Shown here: positions 9,047 through 19,360 of the stretch, in pieces | How the letters are laid out: every line of letters begins with the position of its first letter | How positions within the stretch are numbered: position 1 is the first letter of the stretch | Assembly (NCBI RefSeq): GCF_008933155.1 | Contig: NZ_WBVP01000002.1 | Span: 241,485 to 305,484 of the forward strand | From: Aliivibrio finisterrensis | Lineage (GTDB): Bacteria; Pseudomonadota; Gammaproteobacteria; Enterobacterales; Vibrionaceae | DNA length: 64,000 nucleotides | Direction: 5' to 3' | Position numbers and translations under genes: made by a program | The notes under the pieces: model-generated | Told to the model about the DNA's origin: nothing | Seen by the model: the letters and a program-made list of their open reading frames with translations, nothing else | Database searches by the model: none

Positions 9047-10897
9047 TTAACGACCGTATGTTTTCATAATATAGGCTTCAAATTCATCACACATTTTTGT
9101 GTTTGAATCTGTATTGCTTGCTAGCGTTTTAGCGCCATCAATAATAGTGATAGAGGCGTTTAATGGCGCTACCTCGGATTGACTTCGAGAAGCTAATTCT
9201 GCGATCTTCTCTTGCTCCGACTTCCATGCCTCTTCAACCGATAAATTACACTTATCAGCGAGATACTTTGCGTTAAAACCTTCACCAGTTAAAGCAATAA
9301 TTGACTCGTTATGGCTAACGCTGTTACCGGCATTCCAATAATGTTTTGCTAATAATGGACCAATCTTAGGGTTGTCGGTTAAGTAACCAAATTTCTCTGT
9401 AAAATAAGCACGAGTTTGATATACCGCCATGTGCGCAATTAAATAACCATGGTATGCGCAAGCGGCTTCATCAGAAACCAAGTGCGGGATTGCCATTAAT
9501 GGACGTGGGCTGCACGCTAGGCCAAGAATGTTCTTCTCTGTTGCACGAGCCAGTGCCGTAATATTTTCTGGTGTTAGCTTTTCATCTGTTAATTGATAAA
9601 GCGCTCGTTCAAAATAAGGAACAACGAGAATACTGCGCTCTTGGTATGCACGGAAAGGTTGTTTACTGTCGATCATCGCTTTGATTATTGAATCAGGAAC
9701 TGAATTGCCATCGGCATCGAGAGCATACTGTTTTAGCCAATCTGCATCTTCTAATAGGCTGTCGCAGAACATAGATTGTGTTTCAGCATAGGCCATTGAT
9801 GTTGGTGCAAACTCTTGTGAGAAACACGGAGCATTCATTTTTACATTAGAGAAATGTGCAGCATGCCCGCCCTCATGGAATAAGGTGTTCATACCATCAT
9901 AACCACTGCCTATTTGGTCTGGTTTAGCGTTACTAGTGAAGTTTACTTTTGCAGCAACCCATTCACCTTTTTCATCATAAAAAGAAGGGATAGGACCATG
10001 ACAGAAACCATTTGGGTATTTGCCTTTACGATCCAATAAATCAAGGGTTAATTCTGCGCCAGAGAATTCGATGTTTAAGCGTCCGAATGATTCAACCCAA
10101 CGACGCAGCGATTTAGAAAACGGCACATAAGGGTCTAATTCACGCATGACATCGCCAGCAAACGAGAAGATAAAGTTGTGAGCGAGTAACGCATTATTGC
10201 CTTTATCTGCGGCGAGTTGATTTAAACTGGTTTGATTACAATCACGAGTACGGACTTCAAAATCATCCAAAATGGCAAACAGTTCATCTGCACTCATTTT
10301 CTCTTTTTTGGTGACTGAGTAATCAAAGAAAGTATCAAAACCTTGAGAGCGAGCAAATTTGTTACGCAGTTTAATTAATTCAATAAACCCGTTTTGTAAT
10401 AGCCATTGCTCTAAGCTCAGAAATGCTTGGTGTGCAGATTGACGGGTACTTTCATCAGAGCTAGTGCGAACAACAGAAGCGAGCACAGGAAGAGAGCCTT
10501 CAACCGTTTTGCCTTCTTCGTTTACATACGTCATGGTGTGTTTTTGCTTTTTCTCAAACAGCCCAGCTTCAAACTTAATTAACTCTGACTTTAGAGTTTG
10601 AGCTTGTTCAGAGTCAATTGCGTGCGCTTCAAATGTAGCTAACCATCCTTGTAATCCAATTAAGGTTTGTTCTTTTTCAATGCTATCTACAATATTTTCA
10701 GCAAGAGAAAGTTGCTCTTTGATTAGTGCAATTTGTTTTGCGTTACTTAGAAAATTGGTCCATGCAGTCTCGGCTTCAGTAGAGCCTTGGTGATCATCAC
10801 TTAACCCCATATAGGTGTCCCAAAAGAAGTTCTCTTTGGTGCGATGAATTGATAAATAGCGTTGGTTTAAGTCATTAAGATAGGCTGTCGCAGTCAT
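9047..10897 (-). CDS. M3-family oligopeptidase
   Basis: This 616 aa cytoplasmic metallopeptidase has the zinc site FHEGGHAAHF (HExxH-type) at about residues 339-348. A downstream glutamate in the following helix region is expected as the third ligand. The all-helical N-terminal half and the absence of a signal peptide match peptidase family M3 (oligoendopeptidase/oligopeptidase A relatives), which degrade short peptides in the cytoplasm. The second position after His-Glu is Gly-Gly rather than the more common Phe-Gly, which is seen in one M3 branch. Monocistronic, convergent with the upstream hydrolase. Confidence 0.85.
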   Translation of the reverse strand: MTATAYLNDLNQRYLSIHRTKENFFWDTYMGLSDDHQGSTEAETAWTNFLSNAKQIALIKEQLSLAENIVDSIEKEQTLIGLQGWLATFEAHAIDSEQAQTLKSELIKFEAGLFEKKQKHTMTYVNEEGKTVEGSLPVLASVVRTSSDESTRQSAHQAFLSLEQWLLQNGFIELIKLRNKFARSQGFDTFFDYSVTKKEKMSADELFAILDDFEVRTRDCNQTSLNQLAADKGNNALLAHNFIFSFAGDVMRELDPYVPFSKSLRRWVESFGRLNIEFSGAELTLDLLDRKGKYPNGFCHGPIPSFYDEKGEWVAAKVNFTSNAKPDQIGSGYDGMNTLFHEGGHAAHFSNVKMNAPCFSQEFAPTSMAYAETQSMFCDSLLEDADWLKQYALDADGNSVPDSIIKAMIDSKQPFRAYQERSILVVPYFERALYQLTDEKLTPENITALARATEKNILGLACSPRPLMAIPHLVSDEAACAYHGYLIAHMAVYQTRAYFTEKFGYLTDNPKIGPLLAKHYWNAGNSVSHNESIIALTGEGFNAKYLADKCNLSVEEAWKSEQEKIAELASRSQSEVAPLNASITIIDGAKTLASNTDSNTKMCDEFEAYIMKTYGR

Positions 10898-10982
10898 TTT
10901 ATTCCCTTTAAATCAGTCCTTAGGGCAAAGCCCATGCATCAGGATTATGACATAAATTGAAGAGGTATAGTGAGGTTGGCAT

Positions 10983-11013
10983 AAAAAGCCTAATCTTCTC
11001 TTAGATTAGGCTT
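10983..11013 (-). terminator. Rho-independent terminator of the PAS chemoreceptor gene
   Basis: An 11-bp perfect stem (AAGCCTAATCT at 10986-10996 and its complement at 11103 minus 100, that is 11003-11013) with a 6-nt loop lies 15 bp past the stop of the chemoreceptor. Read on the minus strand it ends in CTTTTTAT. Confidence 0.8.
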
Positions 11014-11027
11014 AATAAATGAGTTGA

Positions 11028-12587
11028 TTAGCTTAATATTCTGAATTGAGACACTAAAGATCCTTGAGAGTGAATCGTTGTTGAAAGTGTCTGGCACTCT
11101 TCCATTGTTCCATTCGCAAGATTGGTTGTTTCTAAACTGACATTATTAATCAATTGAATATTGGTATTCATTTCATCTGCTACCTTGACCATTTGCTCTA
11201 CCGCAACAGATATTTGGGTATTTTGATCTGAAATACGACTGACTTGGTCTAATGATTCTTGCAGTTTATTTCCCGATCTTTTAGCGTTATCAACACACAC
11301 TTCAGAAAGATCTTTACCTTCTTCTATGGTTTGTACGGCTTCTTGCGTACTTGATTGAATATGCAAAATGATTTCTTGGATTTCTTTGGTCGATTCTTGA
11401 CTTCTTTGAGCTAGGGTTCTTACTTCGTCTGCCACTACGGCAAAACCTCGCCCCTGCTCTCCGGCACGAGCGGCTTCAATAGCGGCATTTAATGCGAGTA
11501 AATTTGTTTGTTCAGCAATAGATTGAATGACCGTTAATGCAGAACCAATGGTATTACCGTGTTCTTGTAATGTACCAATGATAGTAGAAGCGTTGGTCAG
11601 TTGTGATACTAGCATTTCAATTGATTTAACTGTGTCGCTCACCGATAGCATACCTTCAGCAGTTATTTGATGTGCATGCTCTGTTGCCCCTGCTGTTGTT
11701 TGTACGTTTCTTGAAATATCACTAACAGAGGCACTCATTTCTTGAATTGCATTCGCGACTTGTGCAGTTTCTTTACTTTGAATCGTAATATTGTTTACGG
11801 TGTCTTGGCAGTTGCTTGTTGATGATTGTGCTAATGTTTCAATTTTCTCATTTGAATCTTGAATACGACCAATAACCGCATTGATTTCTGATTGGCGCAT
11901 TTTTAACGCCAGTTCGATCTCTGAAATATCATCAATGTGGTTGGTATAAATTAATTCCATTAATGGGTTATCAAACACTTTTCTGGCTTTAGTCGTTAAG
12001 GTTTCTAAACGACGTGTTAACGAATAGGTACTAATGAGTGAGAGCCCAGCAAAAGCAGCTAATCCTAGTAACGGTGACGCTTGAGTCATTGCTGCAGAGA
12101 TTGCAAAGTTAGGAATAAGAGTTAACGCATAACGTTGCCATAAACGCGTTCTTGGCAGTTTCATTTTTAATGGTTTATTGCCTGACTTTAATACAGCATA
12201 CACTTTTTCTGCATTTTTAACGTGTTCGCGTGAAGGGCATAAGCGAACAGACTGATATTCTTGAATAGCCCCATCTTTTAAAATAGGAGAGGCAAAAGCG
12301 TCAACCCAGTAGTAATTGCCATCTTTACAGCGGTTTTTAACTAATCCCATCCATGATTTTTTTTCTTTAAGGTGAGCCCACATATCTTTAAATGCGTCTG
12401 GCGGCATATCAGGGTGACGAACAACGTTATGAGGCTTATTAACGATTTCATCTAATGTGAAACCCGCGACTTCACAAAATTCTTTACTTGCGTAGGAAAT
12501 ATGGCTTGAAGGGGTAGTAATGGATAATAAGTTGTATTCTTTTGGAAACAGAATCTCTTTATTTTTTATATGTATTTTTGACGTCAT
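11028..12587 (-). CDS. PAS-domain methyl-accepting chemotaxis protein (Aer-like)
   Basis: This 519 aa receptor starts at 12587 (MTSKIHIKN), where AAAGGA lies upstream; an earlier in-frame ATG at 12608 overlaps that site. Residues about 15-115 form a PAS domain with the Aer-type text [12 protein letters not shown] and [14 protein letters not shown], which in Aer binds FAD to sense redox or oxygen. A hydrophobic segment at about 150-185 anchors it in the inner membrane without a periplasmic domain. The C-terminal cytoplasmic coiled coil has the conserved tip [20 protein letters not shown], which contacts CheA/CheW. Energy taxis is the likely role, inferred from the PAS type. Confidence 0.88.
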   Translation of the reverse strand: MTSKIHIKNKEILFPKEYNLLSITTPSSHISYASKEFCEVAGFTLDEIVNKPHNVVRHPDMPPDAFKDMWAHLKEKKSWMGLVKNRCKDGNYYWVDAFASPILKDGAIQEYQSVRLCPSREHVKNAEKVYAVLKSGNKPLKMKLPRTRLWQRYALTLIPNFAISAAMTQASPLLGLAAFAGLSLISTYSLTRRLETLTTKARKVFDNPLMELIYTNHIDDISEIELALKMRQSEINAVIGRIQDSNEKIETLAQSSTSNCQDTVNNITIQSKETAQVANAIQEMSASVSDISRNVQTTAGATEHAHQITAEGMLSVSDTVKSIEMLVSQLTNASTIIGTLQEHGNTIGSALTVIQSIAEQTNLLALNAAIEAARAGEQGRGFAVVADEVRTLAQRSQESTKEIQEIILHIQSSTQEAVQTIEEGKDLSEVCVDNAKRSGNKLQESLDQVSRISDQNTQISVAVEQMVKVADEMNTNIQLINNVSLETTNLANGTMEECQTLSTTIHSQGSLVSQFRILS

Positions 12588-12781
12588 ATCTAATTTTCCT
12601 TTATGCATTGGCTGTAAATACCTACCATTTAAAGTAACTATTTATTTCTTATTGTAAGCAGATATTACATCAATTTGCCGTGTATGCGAAATTTATAGAG
12701 TGTAGAAATTGGGAGATTAAAATTAAAAACGTTTAACCTAATGATGGATTAAGTTAACTAAAAGATTAGTATTGAGCTCTT

Positions 12782-12797
12782 ACGGTAACGATTGCTT
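12782..12797 (+). promoter_or_regulatory. PurR-like operator
   Basis: ACGGTAACGATTGCTT matches 10 of the 12 fixed positions of the enterobacterial PurR box (ANGCAANCGNTTNCNT). It lies 84 bp upstream of the purine permease start. Repression of a purine transporter by PurR with hypoxanthine or guanine is established in gammaproteobacteria; its use here is inference. Confidence 0.5.
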
Positions 12798-12880
12798 ATT
12801 TATATTTATCTCAGTTTATGCAAAAATGCGCGCAGAAAATTAACTCCACTTTACAGTTACCTATTTTAAGGAATGTTCTA

Positions 12881-14251
12881 ATGTCGCAGAACAATGTACA
12901 GAGTACGGCACCACAATCTAATTTAGATAAAAAACTTGATGGCTTTTTTAAGATCTCTGAGCGTGGCAGCAACGTGAAAACAGAAATGATCGCAGGTCTA
13001 ACGACATTTTTAGCGATGGTTTATTCGGTTATCGTTGTGCCAAGCATGCTAGGTGCCGCAGGGTTTGATACCGGCGCTGTATTTGTTGCTACCTGCTTAG
13101 TGGCGGCATTTGGTTCATTGTTAATGGGATTATGGGTAAATCTTCCAATGGCGATTGGCTGTGCTATTTCATTAACGGCATTCACCGCGTTTAGTCTGGT
13201 ATTAGGACAAGGGGTAAGCATTCCGGTTGCGCTTGGTGCTGTATTTATCATGGGGGCTTTGTTTACGCTTATTACGGTGACAGGCGTCCGTCAGTGGATT
13301 TTAAATAACTTACCTTCAGGCATTGCTCACGGTACTGGTATTGGTATCGGTCTTTTCTTACTGTTGATTGCAGCTGATGGTACAGGCTTAATCGTAAAAA
13401 ATGCACATGCAGGCTTACCGATTATGTTAGGTGACATCAAGTCGTTCTCCGTTATTATGTCGGTACTAGGTCTTGCTGCTATCTTTGGTTTAGAGAAAAA
13501 GCGTGTTCCTGGTGGCATTTTATTAGTGATTGTTGCTATCTCAATTATCGGTTTGATTTTTGATCCAAGCGTCACCTACAACGGGTTCTTTGCTCTGCCA
13601 AGTTTAGAAACAGCAGATGGGAGCTCATTGATCGGTTCTATGGATATTATGGGGGCGTTAACACCTGCAATTCTTCCTGTTGTTATTGCTTTGGTTATGA
13701 CGGCCGTATTTGATGCGACAGGTACAATTCGAGCGTTAGCAGGCCAAGCGAACTTACTAGATAAAGACGGTAAGATCATTGATGGCGGCAAGGCATTAAC
13801 AGCAGATTCAGCAAGCTCAATGGTCGCAGGTCTTGTTGGTGGTGCTCCTGCGGCCGTTTATATTGAATCAGCAGCAGGTACTGCGGCAGGTGGAAAAACA
13901 GGCCTTACTGCAACGGTTGTTGGTGTGTTGTTCTTAGTGATGATCTTCTTATCGCCAGTAAGTTACTTAGTACCGACTTACGCAACGGCTCCTGCATTGA
14001 TGTACGTTGGCTTACTGATGCTAAGTAACGTCTCTAAGTTGGATTTTGAAGATTCGGTAGATGCATTATCTGGTCTTGTCTGTGCGGTATTCATTATTCT
14101 GTCAGCGAACATCGTAACCGGTATTATGATTGGTTTTACGACGTTAGTGGTCGGCCGCGTATTCGCTGGTGAGTTTAAAAAATTAAACGTAGGTATTGTA
14201 TCAATTACCATCGCTTTGATTGCATTTTATGTCGGCGGATGGGCAATCTAA
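12881..14251 (+). CDS. NCS2-family purine permease
   Basis: This 456 aa polytopic inner-membrane protein is of the AzgA-like NCS2 branch (adenine, guanine and hypoxanthine permeases). I take the ATG at 12881 (MSQNNVQS), 9 nt after TAAGGA, rather than the 21-codon-longer frame. Diagnostic text includes [20 protein letters not shown] near the N-terminus, [13 protein letters not shown], and [16 protein letters not shown] near residue 330, all conserved in the branch. It should import nucleobases with protons. A PurR-like box upstream supports purine control. It stands alone and ends at a strong terminator. The exact base transported cannot be read from sequence. Confidence 0.88.
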   Translation: MSQNNVQSTAPQSNLDKKLDGFFKISERGSNVKTEMIAGLTTFLAMVYSVIVVPSMLGAAGFDTGAVFVATCLVAAFGSLLMGLWVNLPMAIGCAISLTAFTAFSLVLGQGVSIPVALGAVFIMGALFTLITVTGVRQWILNNLPSGIAHGTGIGIGLFLLLIAADGTGLIVKNAHAGLPIMLGDIKSFSVIMSVLGLAAIFGLEKKRVPGGILLVIVAISIIGLIFDPSVTYNGFFALPSLETADGSSLIGSMDIMGALTPAILPVVIALVMTAVFDATGTIRALAGQANLLDKDGKIIDGGKALTADSASSMVAGLVGGAPAAVYIESAAGTAAGGKTGLTATVVGVLFLVMIFLSPVSYLVPTYATAPALMYVGLLMLSNVSKLDFEDSVDALSGLVCAVFIILSANIVTGIMIGFTTLVVGRVFAGEFKKLNVGIVSITIALIAFYVGGWAI

Positions 14252-14299
14252 TAATCTTATTTATACAAGCATAAAATTGCTTAAAATTAATATCTTTAG

Positions 14300-14330
14300 A
14301 AGCCAGTGAGAGAGTTCACTGGCTTTTTTT
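14300..14330 (+). terminator. Rho-independent terminator of the purine permease
   Basis: AGCCAGTGA (14301-14309) pairs with TCACTGGCT (14316-14324), followed by a run of T. It lies 49 bp past the stop. Confidence 0.85.
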
Positions 14331-14404
14331 ATACAAAAGCAGGACAGCTTGGCCATTAAGGGTTAGGCTAAAAGTATCAGCAATAACGGCTTAAGAAGTA
14401 AATT

Positions 14405-15079
14405 ATGGTTAATTCAACATCGATTATTATTGCGGGATCTACCGGTCTCATTGGGCACCATTTATTAAACTTTGCATTGAAGAGTCACGGCATTACTCAT
14501 GTATACAGTATCAGTCGTCGTCCATTAGATGCGAGCAGCTCAAAACTAGTTCAAATGATAGACTCAGAGTTGAAAATCAATAAAGAACAAGTACAAGAAG
14601 CCTCACCAACAATAGGCTTTATTACTTTGGGAACCACGCTAAAAAAAGCAGGCAGCAAAGCAGCATTAAAAGCGATTGATCTCACCTTAGTCGTTAATAC
14701 TGCCAAGGAAATGTATGACATAGGTGTTAAGCATATTTATGTGGTTTCATGCATCGGAGCATCACCGTCAGCGTTATCTCACTATTTAAAATGCAAAGGA
14801 CAAATGGAAGCTGAGATATCAGATATTGGGTTTGATAGTGTGACATTTATGCAACCTGGACCATTAGCAGGAGACAGGGATGAGCCAAGAAAAGACGAAG
14901 TATTATTACAGGCAGTAACAAGAGTATTCACACCTCTTATGAAAGGCTTTTTACTTAATTATAAGCCAATTGAAGGGGAAAAAGTGGCTCAATTCATGCT
15001 CGGTTTGGCTTTAGAAAATAATCAGCAGAGAGGCATACACCGTTATACATCAAAAGCAATGTTTGGATTGCAAAAGTAA
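14405..15079 (+). CDS. NAD(P)-binding atypical SDR / epimerase-like protein
   Basis: This 224 aa protein begins with a Rossmann motif, IIIAGSTGLIGHHLLNFAL, of the atypical short-chain dehydrogenase type (GxxGxxG). The later stretch HIYVVSCIGASPSALSHYLKCKGQMEAEI places a candidate Tyr/Lys pair (Y and K) as in HTATIP2/YbjT-like proteins. It resembles oxidoreductases often annotated as nucleoside-diphosphate-sugar epimerases, but the substrate is unknown. Cytoplasmic and monocistronic. The 3' hairpin at 15092-15115 separates it from the convergent beta-mannosidase. Confidence 0.7.
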   Translation: MVNSTSIIIAGSTGLIGHHLLNFALKSHGITHVYSISRRPLDASSSKLVQMIDSELKINKEQVQEASPTIGFITLGTTLKKAGSKAALKAIDLTLVVNTAKEMYDIGVKHIYVVSCIGASPSALSHYLKCKGQMEAEISDIGFDSVTFMQPGPLAGDRDEPRKDEVLLQAVTRVFTPLMKGFLLNYKPIEGEKVAQFMLGLALENNQQRGIHRYTSKAMFGLQK

Positions 15080-15091
15080 TTAGTATAAAAC

Positions 15092-15119
15092 AGCCAATGG
15101 TCTATTCCATTGGCTTTTG
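15092..15119. terminator. Bidirectional hairpin terminator
   Basis: AGCCAATGG (15092-15100) pairs with CCATTGGCT (15107-15115). A-rich and T-rich flanks are present on both sides, between two convergent genes. Confidence 0.7.
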
Positions 15120-15148
15120 ATTATAGGTAATGCAAAATACTGAAGCGG

Positions 15149-17557
15149 TTAATAGCTGTTAGATAAATCATACACACGCAGAGTTTGCTTAAGTGTTTCA
15201 ATATCGTCGCCAATATAGTGAATAATTCGTGGTGTGTTTGGTAATAATGTAAAGCTAGAATCAGTGAAGCGACCATTACCATCATGTTCCAAATGGGTAA
15301 AGAATGCTGGTTTATCGGAGCATAACGTAATTTCAGAGCCGTTAAGTGTCACCTCAATCTTCGCTTTTTGAATCCTAAGTTGTTTGAAAGTAGGGGCTGC
15401 AAACCAGGTGTTTTCATTTTGAATACCGTTCACTCTCGTTTCTACGAAAAAGAAACTATTGTTGGCATTTAGTTGGAATTTTTCTTTACATAATGACCAA
15501 ATAACATCGTTACCATCCGCTTCAATCGTATAATTGATAGACCACTGGCCTAATATCTCACCATTCAAATTCATCCAATAAACGGTGCCATCAAGATGGT
15601 TTTCATCACGGCTATCATTAACAGCGTGAATACGTAACTCGGTTTCTGTCTCTTCAAAAGGCAGATAGGTCGGCGCGAAAAATCGTTTCGCGTGGTAATG
15701 AAGTTGCTTCCATCGGCCGCTGTATTCAATACTAGACCATGAACTGACAGGCCAGTTGTCGTTAAGTTGCCAATACAGCATTCCACGACATATAGGGCTG
15801 ATAGCTCGCCAATATTCGCACCCTGTTTTTATCGCAATAGATTGCTGAACTTGGCTTAAATACAACATATTCTCAAAGTTAGATGGAAAGCGAAAATAAC
15901 GAGTAAACATTTCGGTGATTATGCTATTGCCGCGTCCGTTCTTTTGATGGCTCTCAAAGGTTGGAGAGGTGACATTCCAATCTTGCTCTGGAACAAAACG
16001 TTTTACTTCCGCAAAAGAAGGCCATGACTGAAAACCAAACTCAGAGCAAAAACGAGGTTTGATATCTAAATACGCATTAAATGATTTACCAGAGTGCCAA
16101 ACATCCCAAAAGTGCATATCGCCTCGGTTATCATTGTGCCATGCATCACCAAAATCCATATCTCCATTGCACGGTGAGCTGCTCCAAAAACGACGGCTAG
16201 GATCTTCTTCTGCAATCCATTGAGCAATCTTACGGTTTAAACGGTCATAATTAACCGTGTAGGTAGTTTTGTTATTCTTGGATTCAGCGTACCAACCAAT
16301 GGCACCAATTACTTCGTTATCGCCACACCAAAGCACAATAGAGGGGTGATCTTTTAAACGCTGAATTTGTTGGCGGATCTCGGGCTCAACATCATTCATA
16401 AAAGTTTCAGTTGATGGATATAGTGAGCAAGCAAACATCATGTCTTGCCAAATCATTAGCCCTAATTCATCACAGATATTATAGAACATATCTGATTCAT
16501 ATTGCCCACCCCCCCATACGCGGATCATATTCATATTCGCGTCTTTTGCGCTGCTTAATAATTCACGATAGCGAGCTTCTGATTCGAGGCTTGGCATGGC
16601 ATCCGTCGGGATCCAATTCGCCCCTTTTGAACTAATAGGAAACCCATTAATAACAAACTCCATCGCAGAGCCTATGTGGTCGCTTTTATTATTTAACTCT
16701 AGCTGACGAAGCCCAATTCTCTTAGATATGGATTGGTTATCAAGTTCAACATTAAGTGTATAAAGCGGTTGTTCTCCATAGCCTGCGGGCCACCAAAGCT
16801 TCGGATCTTCAATGTGAAAAATCGTGCTACTTTCGCCACTACTATTACTAAGTAGTGTTTGAGTTTGTTCTGCAAAAATTATTGTCAATTGCTGTTCCGC
16901 AATGGGTTCATGCCTAATGGAAACGAGAACATCGACACTGCCTTGATGCCAAATTTGCTCTGTGTGCACAGAATGTAAGGCGATAGAGTTAATCACATCA
17001 ATCGTGATAGGGTCATACACTCCAGAAACCAATAAACAGATCCCCCAATCCCAACCAGAGTGGCATTGTGTTTTACGGATTAAATTCATATGTGGGATTT
17101 GATTATTACCGACAGCCCATGGAATTGGCATTGGTAAGGTTTCTGCTCGTCTCTTTGCTTCTTCATCAACTCGATGCAAATGAACCGAGATCCTATTTTC
17201 ACCTATAACAGCAAATGGAGTGATATCAATGCGATGTAGGTGAAACATATTAGAACTGCGTAATACGAGTTCATCGTTAATGAAAACATCAGCAAGGGTA
17301 TCTAAACGGCTTAAATTCAAAAGTAACGAAGAGGCGTTTAGGTTAGATTGAGATAAAGAAAAGGTGCGAGATAAGTGCCAATCACATTGATTAACCCACT
17401 GTACATCTTGTTCGTTTGTGTCTTGATAAGGGTGAGGGATAAGGTTAGCGCGATAAAGGGCTTGATAATTATCACCAGGAATGACCATCGGAATGCAAAT
17501 TGTTGGGTGCGTAGGTGAAGTTAGTGTCCAATCGCCATTGAGAGAAACTTGCGACAT
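15149..17557 (-). CDS. GH2 beta-mannosidase
   Basis: This 802 aa glycoside hydrolase of family 2 has an N-terminal jelly-roll sugar-binding domain, an Ig-like domain and a TIM barrel with MIRVWGGGQYE. The acid/base glutamate lies in VLWCGDNEVIGA (about residue 415) and the nucleophile in FCSEFGFQSW (about residue 506). The pattern matches beta-mannosidases, which remove terminal beta-mannose from oligosaccharides. No signal peptide is seen, so it probably acts on imported sugars in the cytoplasm. No transporter or sugar regulator adjoins it. An exo-beta-glucosaminidase activity is the main alternative, less likely from the WCGDNE text. Confidence 0.85.
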   Translation of the reverse strand: MSQVSLNGDWTLTSPTHPTICIPMVIPGDNYQALYRANLIPHPYQDTNEQDVQWVNQCDWHLSRTFSLSQSNLNASSLLLNLSRLDTLADVFINDELVLRSSNMFHLHRIDITPFAVIGENRISVHLHRVDEEAKRRAETLPMPIPWAVGNNQIPHMNLIRKTQCHSGWDWGICLLVSGVYDPITIDVINSIALHSVHTEQIWHQGSVDVLVSIRHEPIAEQQLTIIFAEQTQTLLSNSSGESSTIFHIEDPKLWWPAGYGEQPLYTLNVELDNQSISKRIGLRQLELNNKSDHIGSAMEFVINGFPISSKGANWIPTDAMPSLESEARYRELLSSAKDANMNMIRVWGGGQYESDMFYNICDELGLMIWQDMMFACSLYPSTETFMNDVEPEIRQQIQRLKDHPSIVLWCGDNEVIGAIGWYAESKNNKTTYTVNYDRLNRKIAQWIAEEDPSRRFWSSSPCNGDMDFGDAWHNDNRGDMHFWDVWHSGKSFNAYLDIKPRFCSEFGFQSWPSFAEVKRFVPEQDWNVTSPTFESHQKNGRGNSIITEMFTRYFRFPSNFENMLYLSQVQQSIAIKTGCEYWRAISPICRGMLYWQLNDNWPVSSWSSIEYSGRWKQLHYHAKRFFAPTYLPFEETETELRIHAVNDSRDENHLDGTVYWMNLNGEILGQWSINYTIEADGNDVIWSLCKEKFQLNANNSFFFVETRVNGIQNENTWFAAPTFKQLRIQKAKIEVTLNGSEITLCSDKPAFFTHLEHDGNGRFTDSSFTLLPNTPRIIHYIGDDIETLKQTLRVYDLSNSY

Positions 17558-17941
17558 AAAAAATCCTTCTGATGCCGTATTAATTAATTGAGGATGGTAA
17601 GGAGTGTATGCCTGTAACGAAAGAAAATATGTGACTATATTCTCGGATAAGATGATAATCTTATTATTAAATTTAATAAATTAGAGTATAACCGCAATTA
17701 TTTTATAGTTATTAATAATGCTCATTTGTTAATAAGATTTAATGGAGGGATTTTTGTATACATAAACTGAGTATAGTGAGGGTTAGATCAACTTATACTT
17801 ATTTATTTATTGATTTTTTTACTGCAAATAAATACATTCATTAATCAGGTTTATAAAAATCTTGTTAACTCTAAATAATAAAATATCACATCCAATTTCA
17901 AATCATTTTTGAGACGTTTTATTTAATAGAGGAAACTAGCT
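17558..17941. other. Intergenic region, 384 bp
   Basis: A very AT-rich divergent intergenic region between the beta-mannosidase and a small unknown gene. Apart from a short hairpin near 17650 (ATAAGAT/ATCTTAT) and the ribosome site AGAGGAAA just before 17942, I see no gene or clear operator. Confidence 0.6.
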
Positions 17942-18229
17942 ATGGCTAAGTACCAATTCTTTTGCATTCCCAACAGCAATTGTAAGCAATACACCTTTCT
18001 TGATATGGCATCAAGTTCGTTCTTACAAGAGAAATCCGAGATTTTAGATCAAGGGTTTGAAGTAGAGGATGATGTCATCTATGCAGATACTCCTGAAGAC
18101 GCTGTCGAAAAATTCAAATCAAATTTCATTTATGCGGTTGATGAATATGGCAAAGCAAATGTTAGTTATGGCTTTGCCGTCTTTCTTCAATCTATCTATA
18201 AAATGCTTTTTTCTAAGAAAACTAAATAA
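17942..18229 (+). CDS. Unknown 95 aa protein
   Basis: The frame has a good ribosome site (AGAGGAAAC, 9 nt upstream). The protein is soluble and acidic in the middle (EVEDDVIYADTPEDAVEKF), then has a hydrophobic C-terminal stretch ending in KKTK. I do not recognise the family. It is followed after 34 bp by another small gene on the same strand, so the two may form an operon. Confidence 0.6.
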   Translation: MAKYQFFCIPNSNCKQYTFLDMASSSFLQEKSEILDQGFEVEDDVIYADTPEDAVEKFKSNFIYAVDEYGKANVSYGFAVFLQSIYKMLFSKKTK

Positions 18230-18263
18230 CTTATCGCAACAATAATAAATAAGAAGGGAAAAT

Positions 18264-18692
18264 ATGAACAAGGTATTATTTGATTCGAAAAAATATCAGC
18301 TCACAGAAAACAGTTTTACCTATCAAGGCCACAAGGAAAAGTTAGAGAATATTTTAGGTCTTAATATAATTCAGTGGGGGAGAAAAGAGCGTATTAAGTA
18401 TGGAATGGGACTAGGCATATTCAGTGTGATCATGTTCTATACCATTGGCTGGTTTTTAATATTGCCAATCCTCGATGCGTTAAGTGGGAATGAGCTATCT
18501 GATTATTTAGTTGAAGCCGTTACTTCATTAGTTTTCATCTTTTTTAGTGTGTTAGGTTACCTTTCTCGTAAGGGGTACACATTAGAGATAGAGAAAACGA
18601 ATGGGAATAAAGGATCGATAGGAAAAAGTACTCATCGGTTAGACTTTGATAAATTATTAACGGCTTTTGTAAGAGCGAAAAAATTAAAATAA
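18264..18692 (+). CDS. Unknown 142 aa membrane protein
   Basis: A GAAGGGAAAA ribosome site precedes the ATG. The N-terminal 50 residues look like a PH-like/YcxB-type soluble segment. Two membrane helices follow (GLGIFSVIMFYTIGWFLILP and AVTSLVFIFFSVLGYL), then a basic cytoplasmic tail. It probably shares a transcript with the 95 aa gene upstream. Its last 9 bp overlap the end of the convergent gene at 18684. No function can be assigned. Confidence 0.6.
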   Translation: MNKVLFDSKKYQLTENSFTYQGHKEKLENILGLNIIQWGRKERIKYGMGLGIFSVIMFYTIGWFLILPILDALSGNELSDYLVEAVTSLVFIFFSVLGYLSRKGYTLEIEKTNGNKGSIGKSTHRLDFDKLLTAFVRAKKLK

Positions 18693-19169
18693 ATTATCAA
18701 AAGACAATTGCAGGTGGTGTATAAAGGTGATGCCTGTTGTATCTGCCGTAATACCATTTACAACAGAAAGGGCGATTGTGTCGGTAATAGGGTAAGTAAA
18801 GATTAGCTGAGGTATTAAATATAAGCTAATGTCTTCATTGATGTAAGTGATGATTTGGTCCTGTTCATAGCCTGTAACAACGCCAGCGACAGCTCCTAAA
18901 TGAATGGATAGATCGTATATTTTTATCTCGTCATCCATTCTAAACTTCCAACCTATCAATGTTGACTTATTGTGATAAGAGTTGACAAAATGAGCAACGC
19001 TAAACCCATTATTAATGCTTAAGCCTATTAATTGATGGTGCTCTTTATAATCATAGTCTCTGTCAACATAGTGATTACTGTAACCTAAAAAAGCGACCTC
19101 TAGAGAGGTAGAAAAGGCGTTTGTTGTAATGAAAATAAAAAGTAAACCAGACAGTGAAATCCATTTCAT
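18684..19169 (-). CDS. Putative outer-membrane beta-barrel protein, 161 aa
   Basis: The frame starts after TTTAGGAGTG and begins with a signal peptide (MKWISLSGLLFIFITTNAFS). The mature 140 residues alternate polar and non-polar residues as in small 8-strand barrels, ending in phenylalanine (LSFDNLF), the usual outer-membrane signature. The stretch GLSINNGFSVAHFVNSYHNK resembles small barrel proteins found in phages and Vibrio. It converges on the 142 aa gene with a 9 bp overlap. Assignment as a barrel is inferred from composition only. Confidence 0.55.
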   Translation of the reverse strand: MKWISLSGLLFIFITTNAFSTSLEVAFLGYSNHYVDRDYDYKEHHQLIGLSINNGFSVAHFVNSYHNKSTLIGWKFRMDDEIKIYDLSIHLGAVAGVVTGYEQDQIITYINEDISLYLIPQLIFTYPITDTIALSVVNGITADTTGITFIHHLQLSFDNLF

Positions 19170-19252
19170 TCACACTCCTAAAGGTGAGAGGGTAAGATCT
19201 AATGATAGTCTGATAATATTTATTTTTCTTGTTTATTTATAAATTATAGGAG

Positions 19253-19360
19253 TTAAGCTATAAAAAGAACATGGCCACAAATACAGTACCAAATGCCACT
19301 TGTTTCACTATAAAACCATTCTTTTTGTTGGCGACAGCATGGGCAAATCGGTTTATCCAT
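19253..19360 (-). CDS. 35 aa zinc-ribbon microprotein
   Basis: The minus-strand frame reads MDKPICPCCRQQKEWFYSET then SGIWYCICGHVLFIA. It carries a CPxC pair and a CxCG pair with the spacing of a minimal zinc ribbon. An ATG one codon earlier (19363) follows GAGAAG. At 35 codons it is a very short gene, but the paired cysteines argue against chance. It sits 83 bp upstream of the outer-membrane barrel gene on the same strand. Function unknown. Confidence 0.5.
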   Translation of the reverse strand: MDKPICPCCRQQKEWFYSETSGIWYCICGHVLFIA

